Notes: generated from the letters alone by a model not told the origin. A DNA stretch of 64,000 bases from Alcanivorax sediminis (GCF_009601165.1 NZ_WIRE01000001.1:2914001-2978000), one strand, 5' to 3'; numbered from the stretch's first letter, positions 24,959 through 36,566 are shown. Numbers and translations: made by a program.

Positions 24959-25746
24959 CGTTGTGCCTTCTCGAAGAGAGTAAAGAAATTGTCGGCGGTA
25001 ATCTGGCCAAGCTGTTCCACTGTGACGCCTTTCAGCTCAGCAACACACTCGGCCACATTGGCGACAAAGCGGGGCTCATTAGGTTTGCCGCGAAAGGGTA
25101 CCGGCGCCAGCCAGGGAGAATCGGTTTCAATCAACAGCTTTTCAATGGGCAGCGCCTTGACCGTGTCACGCAGTGATTGCGCGTTGCGGAAAGTGACGAT
25201 GCCGGAAATGGAAATATAAAACCCCAGATCAATGGCCTGCAGCGCCATATCCAGATCTTCGGTAAAGCAGTGCAAGACTCCCTTCACTTCCCCCCCGCCG
25301 TGTTCTCGGAGCAGATTGAGGGTATCGTCTTTAGCGCCCCGGGTGTGCACCACGAGCGGCAGCCCGGTTTCCCTTGCCGCCTGAATGTGTGCAATGAAAT
25401 AGCGTTTCTGCCAATCCCGCTCTTCCTTGGCATAGAAGTAATCCAGCCCGGTCTCACCGATGGCAATCACCTTGGGATGAGCAGCCCGTTCCAGCAGCTC
25501 TGCCACCGACGGCTCACGGGATTCCTTGTAGAGCGGGTGCACGCCCACACTGGCAAAGACATGCGGATACTGCTCGGCCAACGCCTGCACATTCGGGAAG
25601 GTCTCAAGGTCCACGCCAATACACAGCATATGACTGACGCCCGCCTCCTCAGAGGCCGCCATCATGGCCGCAAAATCACCGTCATGGGCATCCAGGTTCA
25701 GACGATCAAGGTGACAATGAGAATCCACAAAAGTGGCAACAGACAT
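24955..25746 (-). CDS. TatD-family metal-dependent hydrolase/deoxyribonuclease
   Basis: The 263-residue TIM-barrel protein carries the family metal ligands: DSHCHLDRL at the N-terminus, IGETGLDYF, the His in LPLVVHTR, VLHCFTE and the Asp in LIETDSPWLAP. Family members act as 3'-5' exonucleases or DNases. The YcfH subtype, usually beside holB and pilZ, is the best match. ATG 25746 has GGAG 6 nt upstream; the longer frame to 25878 runs into repeat sequence. It begins a two-gene unit with rmuC. Confidence 0.92.
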   Translation of the reverse strand: MSVATFVDSHCHLDRLNLDAHDGDFAAMMAASEEAGVSHMLCIGVDLETFPNVQALAEQYPHVFASVGVHPLYKESREPSVAELLERAAHPKVIAIGETGLDYFYAKEERDWQKRYFIAHIQAARETGLPLVVHTRGAKDDTLNLLREHGGGEVKGVLHCFTEDLDMALQAIDLGFYISISGIVTFRNAQSLRDTVKALPIEKLLIETDSPWLAPVPFRGKPNEPRFVANVAECVAELKGVTVEQLGQITADNFFTLFEKAQR

Positions 25747-25802
25747 GAATAGCTCCAAAGCATGAAACGGTGGCAAGTGTAGCAGATATGCGGTGGGCCA
25801 CA

Positions 25803-25971
25803 CGCCTGACGCCGGATGCCAGACGCAAAAAACGGCAACCTCCTCCCGGAAATTGCCGCTTTCGTGTCCGAAACGCATCAGCTCTGTTTCGGCATTGTTT
25901 ATTTCTTCCAGCTTTTAGCTTTTAGCTTTTAGCGTCAGGCGTCAGGCGTCAGGCGTCAGGCGTCAGGCGCC
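25803..25971. repeat. Inverted 7-bp arrays around the pilZ terminator (locus C)
   Basis: The left arm (25803-25826) is GCCTGAC, GCCGGAT, GCCAGAC. The right arm (25910-25971) is AGCTTTT three times, AGCGTCA, GGCGTCA four times and GGCGCCT. The array switches from one unit to another without losing the 7-bp register. GGCGTCA is, in another phase, the complement of GCCTGAC, so the arms are inverted. The right arm abuts the pilZ stop codon. Confidence 0.9.
25827..25860 (-). terminator. Rho-independent terminator of the mltG-tmk-holB-pilZ unit
   Basis: On the minus strand GCGGCAA and TTGCCG form a stem with a loop of about 14 nt, followed by TTTTTT. It lies about 110 bp after the pilZ stop, between the two heptamer arms. 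Confidence 0.75.
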
Positions 25972-26319
25972 TCACATCGTATGCGTAGGTCGATCTGATT
26001 CCAGCGAGCCGGCCAGATGATTCTCGATGGTCACCCTGGCGGTATCATCCTGATCCGAGAACTGCACGCCGATACCGGCACTGCGGTTGCCCTGGGCACC
26101 TTTGGGAGTGATCCAGACAACCTTACCGGCCACCGGAATCTTGTCCGCCTCATCCATGATGTTGAGCAGCAGGAAAATCTCCTCACCCAGCTTGTACTGC
26201 TTGTCAGTCGGGATGAACAGGCCGCCGTTGGTAATAAAGGGCATATAGGCCGAGTACAGTACCGCCTTGTCCTTGATGGACAGAGAAAGAATCCCGCTAC
26301 GTCCGCCGGGCATCTTCAT
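25972..26319 (-). CDS. pilZ: PilZ domain protein
   Basis: A 115-residue single-domain PilZ of the type first found as a type IV pilus assembly factor. The conserved stretches are GILSLSIKDKAVLYSAYMPF, GGLFIP, IPVAGKVVWITPKGAQGNR and AGIGVQF. As in Pseudomonas PilZ, the N-terminal RxxxR motif for cyclic di-GMP is lacking, so nucleotide binding is doubtful. Position after holB and before tatD is the common proteobacterial order. ATG 26319 is chosen from the family N-terminus and from GAGG upstream; ATG 26352 is an alternative. Confidence 0.93.
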   Translation of the reverse strand: MKMPGGRSGILSLSIKDKAVLYSAYMPFITNGGLFIPTDKQYKLGEEIFLLLNIMDEADKIPVAGKVVWITPKGAQGNRSAGIGVQFSDQDDTARVTIENHLAGSLESDRPTHTM

Positions 26320-26397
26320 AGGGTTTGCCTCATGGTCGATTTGGCGCGTCATCGGAACGCCAGCCAGTACGACTTTATTATTAAAGTTGTATAAAGG

Positions 26398-29071
<2,674 letters not shown>

Positions 29072-29117
29072 AAGGGAATTGTAGGGCCTGTTAACAGGAA
29101 AGCTACCGGGAATGTTA

Positions 29118-29155
29118 GGGTTCTTCGCAGGTTAGCGTGAAAACCACGCTCCCAC
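29118..29155 (-). repeat. REP-like element, single copy
   Basis: The minus strand reads GTGGGAG, then a hairpin AGCGTG-GTTTT-CACGCT, then GCGAAGAACCC. This order matches Pseudomonas-type REPs and shares GTGGGAG and CGAAGAACCC with the paired element at 6310-6372. It lies about 50 bp upstream of mltG. Confidence 0.6.
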
Positions 29156-29184
29156 CGTTTGGCGATATTGTCGCCACCGGGCAC

Positions 29185-29345
29185 GCCTTGCCAGACGCCG
29201 GATGCATGATGCCCCCCAGGCCCATTTCTGATGGGCCTGCCTGTGACAGCCAGCCCACCCTGCCTCCCGGATTTAATCCATTTAAACCCAAAGTTTGCAA
29301 AGGAGATTCCAGAAAGGAATGGCCCAGTTTCGGCGTCAGGCGTCA
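29185..29345. repeat. Inverted 7-bp arrays around a hairpin (locus D)
   Basis: The left arm (29185-29212) is GCCTTGC, CAGACGC, CGGATGC, ATGATGC. The right arm (29332-29345) is two copies of GGCGTCA. Both arms use units also seen in locus C (GCCAGAC, GCCGGAT, GGCGTCA). The right arm holds the pabC stop codon. Between them is a perfect 8-bp hairpin at 29218-29238. Confidence 0.7.
29218..29238. terminator. Hairpin downstream of pabC
   Basis: AGGCCCAT and ATGGGCCT form a perfect stem with a 5-nt loop, about 100 bp after the pabC stop. There is no T-run, so it is a weak terminator candidate. Confidence 0.45.
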
Positions 29346-30151
29346 AACAGTGAATCCACCTCGGCTTGCAGGGCCAATACCGTATCCGGCACCCCCCATC
29401 GCCACTGAGCCAGTTTACGCACGGGGAGCACACCGACAACACTGTTGGTGAGAAACACCGTCTCAGCATCGCGAAGCTGTGACAGCGGCCGCAAATCGCA
29501 GTGGACTGATTCGCCACGGGAGCGCAGTTGTGTCAGCAGCCACTCGCGCATTACCCCGGCCACGCCGGCATTGGCCAAGGCCAGATCCGGTGTCCACCAA
29601 CCGGTTTTAAATCGGGCGAACAGATTCATGGCGGTAGCTTCCAGGGGCTGGCGACGAGCAGAGAGCATCAAACCTTCCTGCCAACCCTGACGAGCCACCT
29701 CGGCCCGGGACTGCACCTGGGCAAGACGGTTCAAATGTTTTTGCCCGGCAAACGGATCCGGGAAAAGCGGCTGAGAACAGACCCCCATCTCAATCCCATA
29801 ACAACGATCGTTGTCGCTCCAGGCAGGCAGATCCGCTGTCTGCCAAAGCAAGGAAGGGGTCGCACTGGCGGGAGGCAAATACCCCCTTCCGCCGGTGCCA
29901 CGGGTGAGGATCAGCTTGATCAGGCCCGGGCCAGCAAGGGAGGACGTTGCCTGATTCAGCGCCTGTTGCAGTTGGGCCTGATTCGGCAAAGGAATGGCCA
30001 ACGCTCGGGCGCCGCGGCCCAGGCGCTGAAGGTGCAGCGCCTGCAAGGGAATGGTGCCATCAGCAGCGACACGCATCGTTTCGAAGAGGCCGTCACCGTA
30101 GGCAAGGCCCCTGTCACGGCTATCGAGCATGGCAGGTTGCCGTTGGCTCAT
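29336..30151 (-). CDS. pabC: Aminodeoxychorismate lyase
   Basis: PabC releases p-aminobenzoate and pyruvate from 4-amino-4-deoxychorismate for folate synthesis. The 271-residue fold-type IV PLP enzyme shows RGLAYGDGLFETMRV at the N-terminus, the PLP Lys in FAGQKHLNRLAQV, and the late NSVVGVLPV segment. It lies 29 bp after fabF and before mltG, the standard order in gammaproteobacteria. The stop codon falls in a heptamer repeat. Confidence 0.93.
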   Translation of the reverse strand: MSQRQPAMLDSRDRGLAYGDGLFETMRVAADGTIPLQALHLQRLGRGARALAIPLPNQAQLQQALNQATSSLAGPGLIKLILTRGTGGRGYLPPASATPSLLWQTADLPAWSDNDRCYGIEMGVCSQPLFPDPFAGQKHLNRLAQVQSRAEVARQGWQEGLMLSARRQPLEATAMNLFARFKTGWWTPDLALANAGVAGVMREWLLTQLRSRGESVHCDLRPLSQLRDAETVFLTNSVVGVLPVRKLAQWRWGVPDTVLALQAEVDSLFDA

Positions 30152-30180
30152 CCCTTCATCCTTGATCCAGGCGCATGGGT

Positions 30181-31419
30181 TTACAGCTTCTTGAACAGCA
30201 ATGAACCGTTGGTTCCGCCAAAACCGAAGGAGTTTGACAGCGCATAGTCGATATTGCGCTCTTGCGCCACGTTGGCTACCAGATTCAGATCGCAGCCTTC
30301 ATCCGGGTTTTCCAGATTGATGGTAGGCGGCGCAATGGAGTCACGGATGGCAAGAATAGAGAAAATCGCTTCTACCGCACCGGCTGCCCCAAGCAAATGG
30401 CCGATCATGGACTTGGTGGAACTCATACAAAGCGAATGAGCATGATCGCCAAACAGGGTTTTCACTGCGGCCACCTCGGCAAGGTCCCCCATCTGGGTAG
30501 AAGTACCGTGCGCATTGATGTAATCCACCTGCTCCGGCGCCACCCCCGCGTTCTGCAGGGCATTACGCATGGCGCGCATGGCGCCATCGCCGCCTTCTGC
30601 AGGCGCGGTGATGTGAAAAGCATCATCGCTCATGCCATAACCTGCTACTTCAGCATAAATGGTCGCGCCACGGGCGACGGCGTGTTCATACTCTTCCAGC
30701 ACAACGGCACCGGCGCCATCGGCCAGCACGAAACCGTCACGGTCCTTGTCCCAGGGACGACTGGCCGCCTGTGGGTCGTCATTACGGGTTGAAAGCGCAC
30801 GAGCCGCAGAGAAACCGGCCATACCCAACGGAGTAGAGCCTTTCTCGGCACCACCTGCGACCATCACATCCGCCTGCCCCAACTGGATCTGCTGGGCAGC
30901 AAAGCCGATGTTGTGAGTCCCGGTTGTACAGGCGGTCACCGTGGCAAAGTTCGGCCCTTTCATGCCATACATGATGGCCAGGTTACCGGCGATCATGTTG
31001 ATGATCGTGCCGGGCACGAAGAAAGGAGTGAGCTTGCGAGGACCGCTATCGAGTAGTTTCACGTGGTTTTCTTCGATATTGGTCAGACCACCAATACCGG
31101 AACCGAAAGCCGCCCCCACACGCTCAGCGTTCTCTTTCTCCATATCCAGGCCACTATCACGAACTGCCTGAATGGCTGCAATCAGACCGTACTGGATAAA
31201 GATGTCCATTTTGCGAGCATCTTTCGGAGAGAGGTATTCAGAGATATCAAACTCCGGCACCAGGCCGGCGAATCGAGTCGAAAAGGCCTCGGTATCAAAA
31301 TGCTCGATATTGCGAATACCGCTCTTGCCTGCCTTGATGCCCTCCCAGGTGGAGGCCACATCAGTACCCAGCGGGGTAAGCATTCCCATCCCTGTGATTA
31401 CAACTCGCCGTAAGGTCAC
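30181..31419 (-). CDS. fabF: Beta-ketoacyl-ACP synthase II
   Basis: FabF elongates acyl-ACP with malonyl-ACP in fatty-acid synthesis and is the isozyme tuned to longer and unsaturated chains. The 412-residue condensing enzyme has its active-site Cys in [10 protein letters not shown], His in [11 protein letters not shown] and in [12 protein letters not shown], and the C-terminal SFGFGGTN. It starts with GTG at 31419, supported by GGAGGAATTCGG upstream. acpP lies upstream behind a partial terminator. Confidence 0.97.
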   Translation of the reverse strand: MTLRRVVITGMGMLTPLGTDVASTWEGIKAGKSGIRNIEHFDTEAFSTRFAGLVPEFDISEYLSPKDARKMDIFIQYGLIAAIQAVRDSGLDMEKENAERVGAAFGSGIGGLTNIEENHVKLLDSGPRKLTPFFVPGTIINMIAGNLAIMYGMKGPNFATVTACTTGTHNIGFAAQQIQLGQADVMVAGGAEKGSTPLGMAGFSAARALSTRNDDPQAASRPWDKDRDGFVLADGAGAVVLEEYEHAVARGATIYAEVAGYGMSDDAFHITAPAEGGDGAMRAMRNALQNAGVAPEQVDYINAHGTSTQMGDLAEVAAVKTLFGDHAHSLCMSSTKSMIGHLLGAAGAVEAIFSILAIRDSIAPPTINLENPDEGCDLNLVANVAQERNIDYALSNSFGFGGTNGSLLFKKL

Positions 31420-31560
31420 CCGAATTCCTCCAGTACGCTCAAATGTGGAGCATTAACTCTATTGAATGCGACAAGATTACTACAAAGCCGCGCATATCAC
31501 GCCGCGATTATGTAAGCGGCTGTTAGGATTTCAGCAGTGAGATTACCTGAAATCCAGCCA

Positions 31561-31600
31561 CAAAAAAGCCGCAAGCTCGAGGAACCTGCGGCCCTTTTGT
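31561..31600 (-). terminator. Terminator after acpP
   Basis: On the minus strand GGCCGCA and TGCGGCT form a stem with a 13-nt loop, followed by TTTTTTG. It would release much of the abundant acpP transcript before fabF, with read-through supplying fabF. Confidence 0.75.
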
Positions 31601-31619
31601 AGTGCTCAACAACTAAAAC

Positions 31620-31853
31620 TTAGCTGTGGGCTTTGATGTAGTCTACAGCGGACTGAACAGTGCTGATTTTCTCAGCTTCTTCGTCCGGAATCTCGGTCTC
31701 GAATTCCTCTTCGAGAGCCATCACCAGCTCAACGGTATCCAGGGAGTCTGCACCCAGATCTTCAACGAAGGACGCTTCAGATTTTACGTCTTCCGGCTTA
31801 ACACCCAGTTGTTCCACGATGATTTTTTGTACGCGTTCTTCGATGCTGCTCAT
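31620..31853 (-). CDS. acpP: Acyl carrier protein
   Basis: A 77-residue acidic helical protein that carries acyl chains on phosphopantetheine. The attachment Ser is in [19 protein letters not shown]. It has its own likely promoter upstream (31903-31932) and a terminator downstream, fitting its need for high expression. Confidence 0.99.
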   Translation of the reverse strand: MSSIEERVQKIIVEQLGVKPEDVKSEASFVEDLGADSLDTVELVMALEEEFETEIPDEEAEKISTVQSAVDYIKAHS

Positions 31854-31902
31854 GATCCTATAACTCTCCTGATTGATGGTGTGCTAGCACCTGTCAGCGG
31901 CT

Positions 31903-31932
31903 ATTCTAGGTGAACGCCGTTTGCGCTTGCAA
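31903..31932 (-). promoter_or_regulatory. Likely sigma-70 promoter of acpP
   Basis: On the minus strand TTGCAA and TAGAAT are spaced by 18 bp, about 50 bp before the acpP ATG. The -35 box lies in a palindrome, CGCTTGCAAGCG. Confidence 0.5.
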
Positions 31933-32040
31933 GCGAACTGACCCGGTGCGGTTTCTTCAAGTTTTTCCAAATATTTTTCTCTGTAAAAACAGTCAATTAC
32001 ACTGCACCACAGAGATTCACTCTTGTGCCCGCTTTTGGCG

Positions 32041-32772
32041 CTAGCCGGTAAACATACCGCCATTCACGTGCAAAGTCGTGCCAGTTACATAGCCGCCACC
32101 GTCGCTGGCCAGCCAGGCAACGGCACTGGCAATCTCTTCCGGCTGCCCCAGACGGCCCAAAGGAATCCCTGACAACAGGGACGCTTTTTGCGCCTCCGGC
32201 AGAGCATCCGTCATGTCTGTCTGAATAAAGCCAGGAGCCACAGAGTTAACCGTGATGTTACGCGAACCCACCTCACGGGCCAGTGCGCGGGTAAATCCTT
32301 CTACCCCCCCTTTTGCGGCCGCATAGTTGGCCTGGCCCGCATTCCCCATGGTGCCCACCACAGAACTGATATTGATAATCCGTCCCCAGCGAGCCTTGGT
32401 CATGCCTTTCAGGCAGCCCTTGCTGACACGGTATAGGGAATTGAGGTTGGTGTTAATCACATCATCCCACTCATCATCCTTCATACGCAGCATGATGTTG
32501 TCACGGGTGATGCCAGCATTATTCACCAGCACCAGCGGCGCTCCGAACTCTTCCGCCACACTTTTCAGCGTGGTTTCAACGGATTCGCGATCTGCCACAT
32601 TCAGCACCTTGCCAGCACCGTTGGCACCCAGCGCCTCGCCGATAGCAGCGGCGCCGGCTTCAGAGGTGGCCGTACCCACAACAAAAAAACCGTCTTCGAT
32701 CAGCTTGTTGGCAATTGCCCGGCCAATACCGCGGCTGGCACCGGTCACCAGCGCTACTTTTTTATCAGTCAT
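32041..32772 (-). CDS. fabG: 3-oxoacyl-ACP reductase
   Basis: FabG reduces beta-ketoacyl-ACP with NADPH. The 243-residue short-chain dehydrogenase has the TGASRGIGRAIA cofactor loop, NNAGITRDN, and a catalytic Ser ... YAAAKGG (Tyr-x3-Lys) pair. It lies 24 bp after fabD in the plsX-fabD-fabG series. Confidence 0.97.
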   Translation of the reverse strand: MTDKKVALVTGASRGIGRAIANKLIEDGFFVVGTATSEAGAAAIGEALGANGAGKVLNVADRESVETTLKSVAEEFGAPLVLVNNAGITRDNIMLRMKDDEWDDVINTNLNSLYRVSKGCLKGMTKARWGRIINISSVVGTMGNAGQANYAAAKGGVEGFTRALAREVGSRNITVNSVAPGFIQTDMTDALPEAQKASLLSGIPLGRLGQPEEIASAVAWLASDGGGYVTGTTLHVNGGMFTG

Positions 32773-32796
32773 TCTGTTTTCTCCTGACAGAAATCT

Positions 32797-33723
32797 TTAC
32801 AGGCCCAACGCCTTTTCAAAGGCGTCGCCGCTTTCAAGCGGGCTGGCAACCATTTCGCGATCAATACGCTTGATCAAGCCGCACAGCACCTTACCCGGAC
32901 CACACTCGTAAACACTGGTGACCCCTTCCGCGCCCAGCGCCTGAATGGTCTCTACCCAGCGAACCGGGGAATACAACTGACGCACCAGTGCATCACGGAT
33001 TTGCTCCGGTGCGCTTTCTGCCACCACGTCCACATTGTTGATGACCGGAATTTCAGCGGCATGGAAATTAGTGGCATTGAGCGCTTCTGCCAGCTTGTCG
33101 GCCGCAGGCTTCATCAAGGCGCAGTGCGAAGGCACGCTGACCGGCAGCGGCATGGCACGCTTGGCGCCCGCTTCCTTACAGGCCGCGATGGCACGCTCGA
33201 CCGCATCAGCGGCACCGGCAATGACCACCTGACCCGGCGCATTGAAATTCACAGCTTCAACCACAGAACCATCGGCGGCCTTTTCACAAGCAGCACGCAC
33301 TTGCTCGTCATCCAGCCCCAACACTGCTGCCATCTTGCCCTCACCTTCCGCAACCGCCTGCTGCATAAGCTGGCCTCGGGTGCGCACCAGACGCACGGCA
33401 ACGCCCAGGTTGATTACACCGGCACAGGTCAGTGCGGTGTACTCACCCAGGCTGTGGCCGGCCAGATAATGCGGGCGCGGCCCGCCACTCTGTTCCCACA
33501 GACGCCACAAGGCGACACCGGCGGTCAGCAGCAACGGCTGGGTATTTTCGGTCTGGTTCATCAATTCCTGCGGACCATCCTGGCTCATGGCCCAGAGGTC
33601 CAGATCCAGAGCGCCGGAGGCTTCCTGAAAGGTTTGCTTGACCGCAGGGCGATCAGCGAAGTCCGCCAGCATTCCCAGTGACTGAGAACCCTGACCGGGG
33701 AAAATAAAAGCAGTTTTGGACAT
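32797..33723 (-). CDS. fabD: Malonyl-CoA:ACP transacylase
   Basis: FabD loads malonate onto ACP. The 308-residue protein begins with FIFPGQGSQSLGM, has the nucleophile in GHSLGEYTALTCAG, and the His of VPSHCALMKPA. It follows plsX after 83 bp. Confidence 0.97.
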   Translation of the reverse strand: MSKTAFIFPGQGSQSLGMLADFADRPAVKQTFQEASGALDLDLWAMSQDGPQELMNQTENTQPLLLTAGVALWRLWEQSGGPRPHYLAGHSLGEYTALTCAGVINLGVAVRLVRTRGQLMQQAVAEGEGKMAAVLGLDDEQVRAACEKAADGSVVEAVNFNAPGQVVIAGAADAVERAIAACKEAGAKRAMPLPVSVPSHCALMKPAADKLAEALNATNFHAAEIPVINNVDVVAESAPEQIRDALVRQLYSPVRWVETIQALGAEGVTSVYECGPGKVLCGLIKRIDREMVASPLESGDAFEKALGL

Positions 33724-33806
33724 CTCTTATCCTCTTTTCACGCGCCGCAGTATGCCCGGTTTAGCCAACACTGTCCGGGCAAGGCTGCAACAAAGTATTG
33801 CCAAAA

Positions 33807-34838
33807 TCAGGCGTCAGCCGCTTCGGGGGAATCTGTCGGGGCCAGTGCATCGCGGATCAGAGCCGGCACATTACGCCGAGCCTCCAGCTCCGCCACCTCA
33901 AGCGCACTGATGAAGCCTTCAATGCTGGTGCCACCATGACTCTTCACCACGACCCCTTTCAGGCCCACCAGACTGGCACCGTTATAACGGTCCGGATCCA
34001 TACGCTTCTTGAGGCCCATGATCACCGGCAGAGCCAGCAAACCACTCAGTTTGCGCAACCAGGAATGAGCGATTTCCTCCCGGATCATGTTGCCAATCAT
34101 CTTGGCCACGCCTTCCATGGTTTTCAGCGACACATTACCCACAAAGCCATCACAGACCACTACATCCGCCTCACCGGCGAAGATACCGTTGCCCTCCACG
34201 AAACCGACGTAGTTCATGTCTCCGGTTTCTCGCAGCAGCGCCGCAGCTTCCTTGATCTGTTCATTCCCCTTGATGTCTTCCTCACCAATATTCAGCAAGG
34301 CAACACGGGGGCTCTTAATGCCGTCCACCGCGCGCACCAGCGCCTGCCCCATCAAGGCAAACTGCACCAGGTGTTCCGGTTCGGAATCCACATTGGCGCC
34401 CAGATCAAGCATGTGGCAATGGCCCGTGGAGGTCGGGATGGCTGTACAGATCGCAGGGCGATCCACGCCAGGAAGCGTCTTCAGGACAAAGCGGCTGACC
34501 GCCATCAATGCGCCGGTATTCCCTGCGCTGATCGCAGCCTGGGCTTTGCCTTCCTTGACCTGGTTAATCGCCACACGCATGGACGAGTCTTTCTTCTGCC
34601 GCATGGCAACAGCCACAGAATCGTCCATCTCGACCACTTCGGCAGCAGGCTGAACAATAATGCGGGCATGGTCCTGCAGGCCATGCTTCTGCATGGCCTC
34701 AGCCAGTGCTTGCGGCTGGCCTACAAGAATAATGTTGAGATGATCATGGCGGGAAAGCATCCGCGCTACGGCGGGCACTGTCACGGACAAACCGTGGTCG
34801 CCCCCCATGGCGTCAACCGCCAGCGTCACAACCGACAT
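33807..34838 (-). CDS. plsX: Phosphate acyltransferase PlsX
   Basis: PlsX makes acyl-phosphate from acyl-ACP, the entry to phospholipid synthesis by PlsY. The 343-residue protein has the N-terminal LAVDAMGGDHG, AISAGNTGALMA, and CDGFVGNVSLKTMEG motifs. It is separated from rpmF upstream by two terminators, so it probably has its own promoter in 34839-34930. Its last codons and stop read GACGCCTGA. Confidence 0.96.
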   Translation of the reverse strand: MSVVTLAVDAMGGDHGLSVTVPAVARMLSRHDHLNIILVGQPQALAEAMQKHGLQDHARIIVQPAAEVVEMDDSVAVAMRQKKDSSMRVAINQVKEGKAQAAISAGNTGALMAVSRFVLKTLPGVDRPAICTAIPTSTGHCHMLDLGANVDSEPEHLVQFALMGQALVRAVDGIKSPRVALLNIGEEDIKGNEQIKEAAALLRETGDMNYVGFVEGNGIFAGEADVVVCDGFVGNVSLKTMEGVAKMIGNMIREEIAHSWLRKLSGLLALPVIMGLKKRMDPDRYNGASLVGLKGVVVKSHGGTSIEGFISALEVAELEARRNVPALIRDALAPTDSPEAADA

Positions 34839-34929
34839 GGGCTGCTTCCTTATTATGCGATTAGTGAATTCGAGGCCGACATTCTGACAAAAAAAACGCG
34901 GGGAAACAGGATTCCTCGTATCCGCTTAC

Positions 34930-34955
34930 AAAAAATCCTCCCGAAGGAGGATTTC
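34930..34955 (-). terminator. Strong rho-independent terminator downstream of rpmF (distal)
   Basis: On the minus strand AAATCCTCC and GGAGGATTT pair across a TTCG tetraloop and run into a T-tract. Confidence 0.88.
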
Positions 34956-34975
34956 TGCTGGCCACAGGGGCCATA

Positions 34976-35004
34976 GCAAAACGGGAGCCTAGGCTCCCGT
35001 TTGC
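34976..35004 (-). terminator. Palindromic terminator right after rpmF (proximal)
   Basis: ACGGGAGCCTAGGCTCCCGT is a perfect palindrome, with AAA/TTT extending the stem, 9 bp beyond the rpmF stop. On the minus strand it ends in TTTTGC. Confidence 0.75.
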
Positions 35005-35013
35005 ATGAAGATC

Positions 35014-35205
35014 TTACTCTTCGTCGTCAGTCTCAACCTGACGAATCACCTGACGGCCGCGGTACATGCCATCCGGAGAAATGTGGTGACGACGATGCAC
35101 TTCACCAGTGTTGGTGTCTTCGGTCAGCGCAGTTGCAGTCAGCGCATCGTGTGAACGGCGCATGCCGCGCTTGGAACGGGTTTTACGGTTCTGTTGAACA
35201 GCCAT
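35014..35205 (-). CDS. rpmF: 50S ribosomal protein L32
   Basis: This 63-residue basic protein begins [20 protein letters not shown], the standard L32 N-terminus. It is the zinc-free type, since no Cys pair is present. It follows yceD by 33 bp, as in most gammaproteobacteria, and two terminators close the unit. Confidence 0.98.
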   Translation of the reverse strand: MAVQQNRKTRSKRGMRRSHDALTATALTEDTNTGEVHRRHHISPDGMYRGRQVIRQVETDDEE

Positions 35206-35238
35206 CTCGAGCTCCTCGGGCGTTAAATCAGCCTGAAT

Positions 35239-35754
35239 TTACTTGCCTTGACCCTTTAATTGGGCCAGCACGGCAAAAGGATTATCCGCGTTTTCCTGTT
35301 TCTCAGGTTTACCGCTGTCATGCGGTAAAGCTGTCGGGCAAGGGTCATGCAGTGCCACCAACGGCATGGCCAGCAAGAGCTCCTCTTCAAGCAGATCGGT
35401 GAGAACCATGGGTTCATCATCAATCAGCCAGGGGTCCAGTCGCTCCGGCAGCGCCTTGGCCTGTTCCTCATTCCAGACCAGTGCCACATCGATCGTGGCC
35501 TTGACCTCACAAGTCACCGGCTCCAGGCAGCGCTGACATGGCAGCACCAATGTCGTGCTGACCTCGCCCTCAATACGCCGATGCCCCTCTTCGTCACGGC
35601 CGAACGCCAGCGATATTGCTACCGGCTGGTCCAGACTCTCCTCGTAATCCTGCAGGCGTGGCAGGTCTCGGACAGTAAGCTGGCCTTCAACGACGCGACC
35701 CTGATCCGCGTATTTGCGGGGGTCGAGGAACTGTGGCAGTTGCCCTGAAAACAT
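35239..35754 (-). CDS. yceD: YceD (DUF177) family protein
   Basis: A 171-residue protein of the YceD family, always linked to rpmF and implicated in 23S rRNA accumulation in plants and bacteria. Seen here are FLDPRKYADQG at the start and the paired-Cys motif LPCQRCLEPV, with a late Cys (HDPCPTAL). The ATG at 35754 lies about 3 nt after the predicted transcript start of a near-consensus promoter and has no ribosome-binding site, so the message may be leaderless. Confidence 0.93.
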   Translation of the reverse strand: MFSGQLPQFLDPRKYADQGRVVEGQLTVRDLPRLQDYEESLDQPVAISLAFGRDEEGHRRIEGEVSTTLVLPCQRCLEPVTCEVKATIDVALVWNEEQAKALPERLDPWLIDDEPMVLTDLLEEELLLAMPLVALHDPCPTALPHDSGKPEKQENADNPFAVLAQLKGQGK

Positions 35755-35763
35755 AAGCGCGCA

Positions 35764-35792
35764 ATTCTAGGGCTGAGAGGCCCATCTGTCAA
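35764..35792 (-). promoter_or_regulatory. Near-consensus sigma-70 promoter of yceD-rpmF
   Basis: On the minus strand TTGACA is followed by 17 bp and TAGAAT. The expected start of transcription is near 35757, directly at the yceD ATG. Confidence 0.8.
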
Positions 35793-35975
35793 AGTTAATG
35801 TAAGTGGTTAACCAATTGAACAATAAAGACTTTTCCCAAAACGCGAAAAACTCTTTGGCTTGCTTGGGCATTTTTTGCCCGGCGGCGGGTATTTTACCTG
35901 AAATCCGGCCCCATTAACCTTCTTACTGCACCAGAAAATCACTACACTCTGCCCGCTCAGACCGGAGACAGAATC

Positions 35976-36566
35976 ATGACAGCCAATCCTGCCCTGCTAC
36001 TCGCCTCATCCTCACCGTTTCGTCGTGAACTGCTGGGCAAACTCAGACTGGAATTCACCCACCAGAGCCCGGACATTGATGAATCCAGACTGGACGGTGA
36101 AACACCCACCGAGCTGGTCATCCGCCTGGCTCAGGAAAAAGCCACCGCCCTGGCGGAACAGCACCCCAACACCCTGATCATTGGGTCCGATCAGGTTGCT
36201 GTTCTCGGCGACACTGTCCTGGGTAAACCCGGCACACGGGAAAAGGCCATTGAGCAATTGAGTGTCGCCAGCGGTCAACGGGTTACCTTTCTCACCGGCT
36301 TGTGTCTGCTGAATACCGCCACCGGCAGAACCCAGACCGCATGCGAGCCGTTTCATGTGCAGTTTCGCACCCTGCAGCCTGCGCAGATCGAGCGCTACGT
36401 GGATCTGGAGCAGCCGCTGAACTGTGCTGGCAGTTTCAAGTCTGAGGGCCTGGGCATTGTTCTGTTCAAAGCACTGGAAGGCCGCGACCCGAACAGCTTG
36501 GTCGGGCTGCCGCTGATTGTGTTAACGGAATTTCTGGCAGCAGAAGGAATCCAGTTGCCTCTCTAG
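35976..36566 (+). CDS. maf: Maf-family nucleoside triphosphate pyrophosphatase (YceF-like)
   Basis: Maf proteins hydrolyse non-canonical or modified nucleotides; the YceF branch acts on 7-methyl-GTP. The 196-residue protein has [13 protein letters not shown] at the N-terminus, [18 protein letters not shown], and the late [10 protein letters not shown] and LVGLPL motifs. ATG 35976 has GGAGACAG upstream. It is divergent from yceD-rpmF, a conserved neighbour. The stop TAG begins a heptamer array. Confidence 0.93.
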   Translation: MTANPALLLASSSPFRRELLGKLRLEFTHQSPDIDESRLDGETPTELVIRLAQEKATALAEQHPNTLIIGSDQVAVLGDTVLGKPGTREKAIEQLSVASGQRVTFLTGLCLLNTATGRTQTACEPFHVQFRTLQPAQIERYVDLEQPLNCAGSFKSEGLGIVLFKALEGRDPNSLVGLPLIVLTEFLAAEGIQLPL

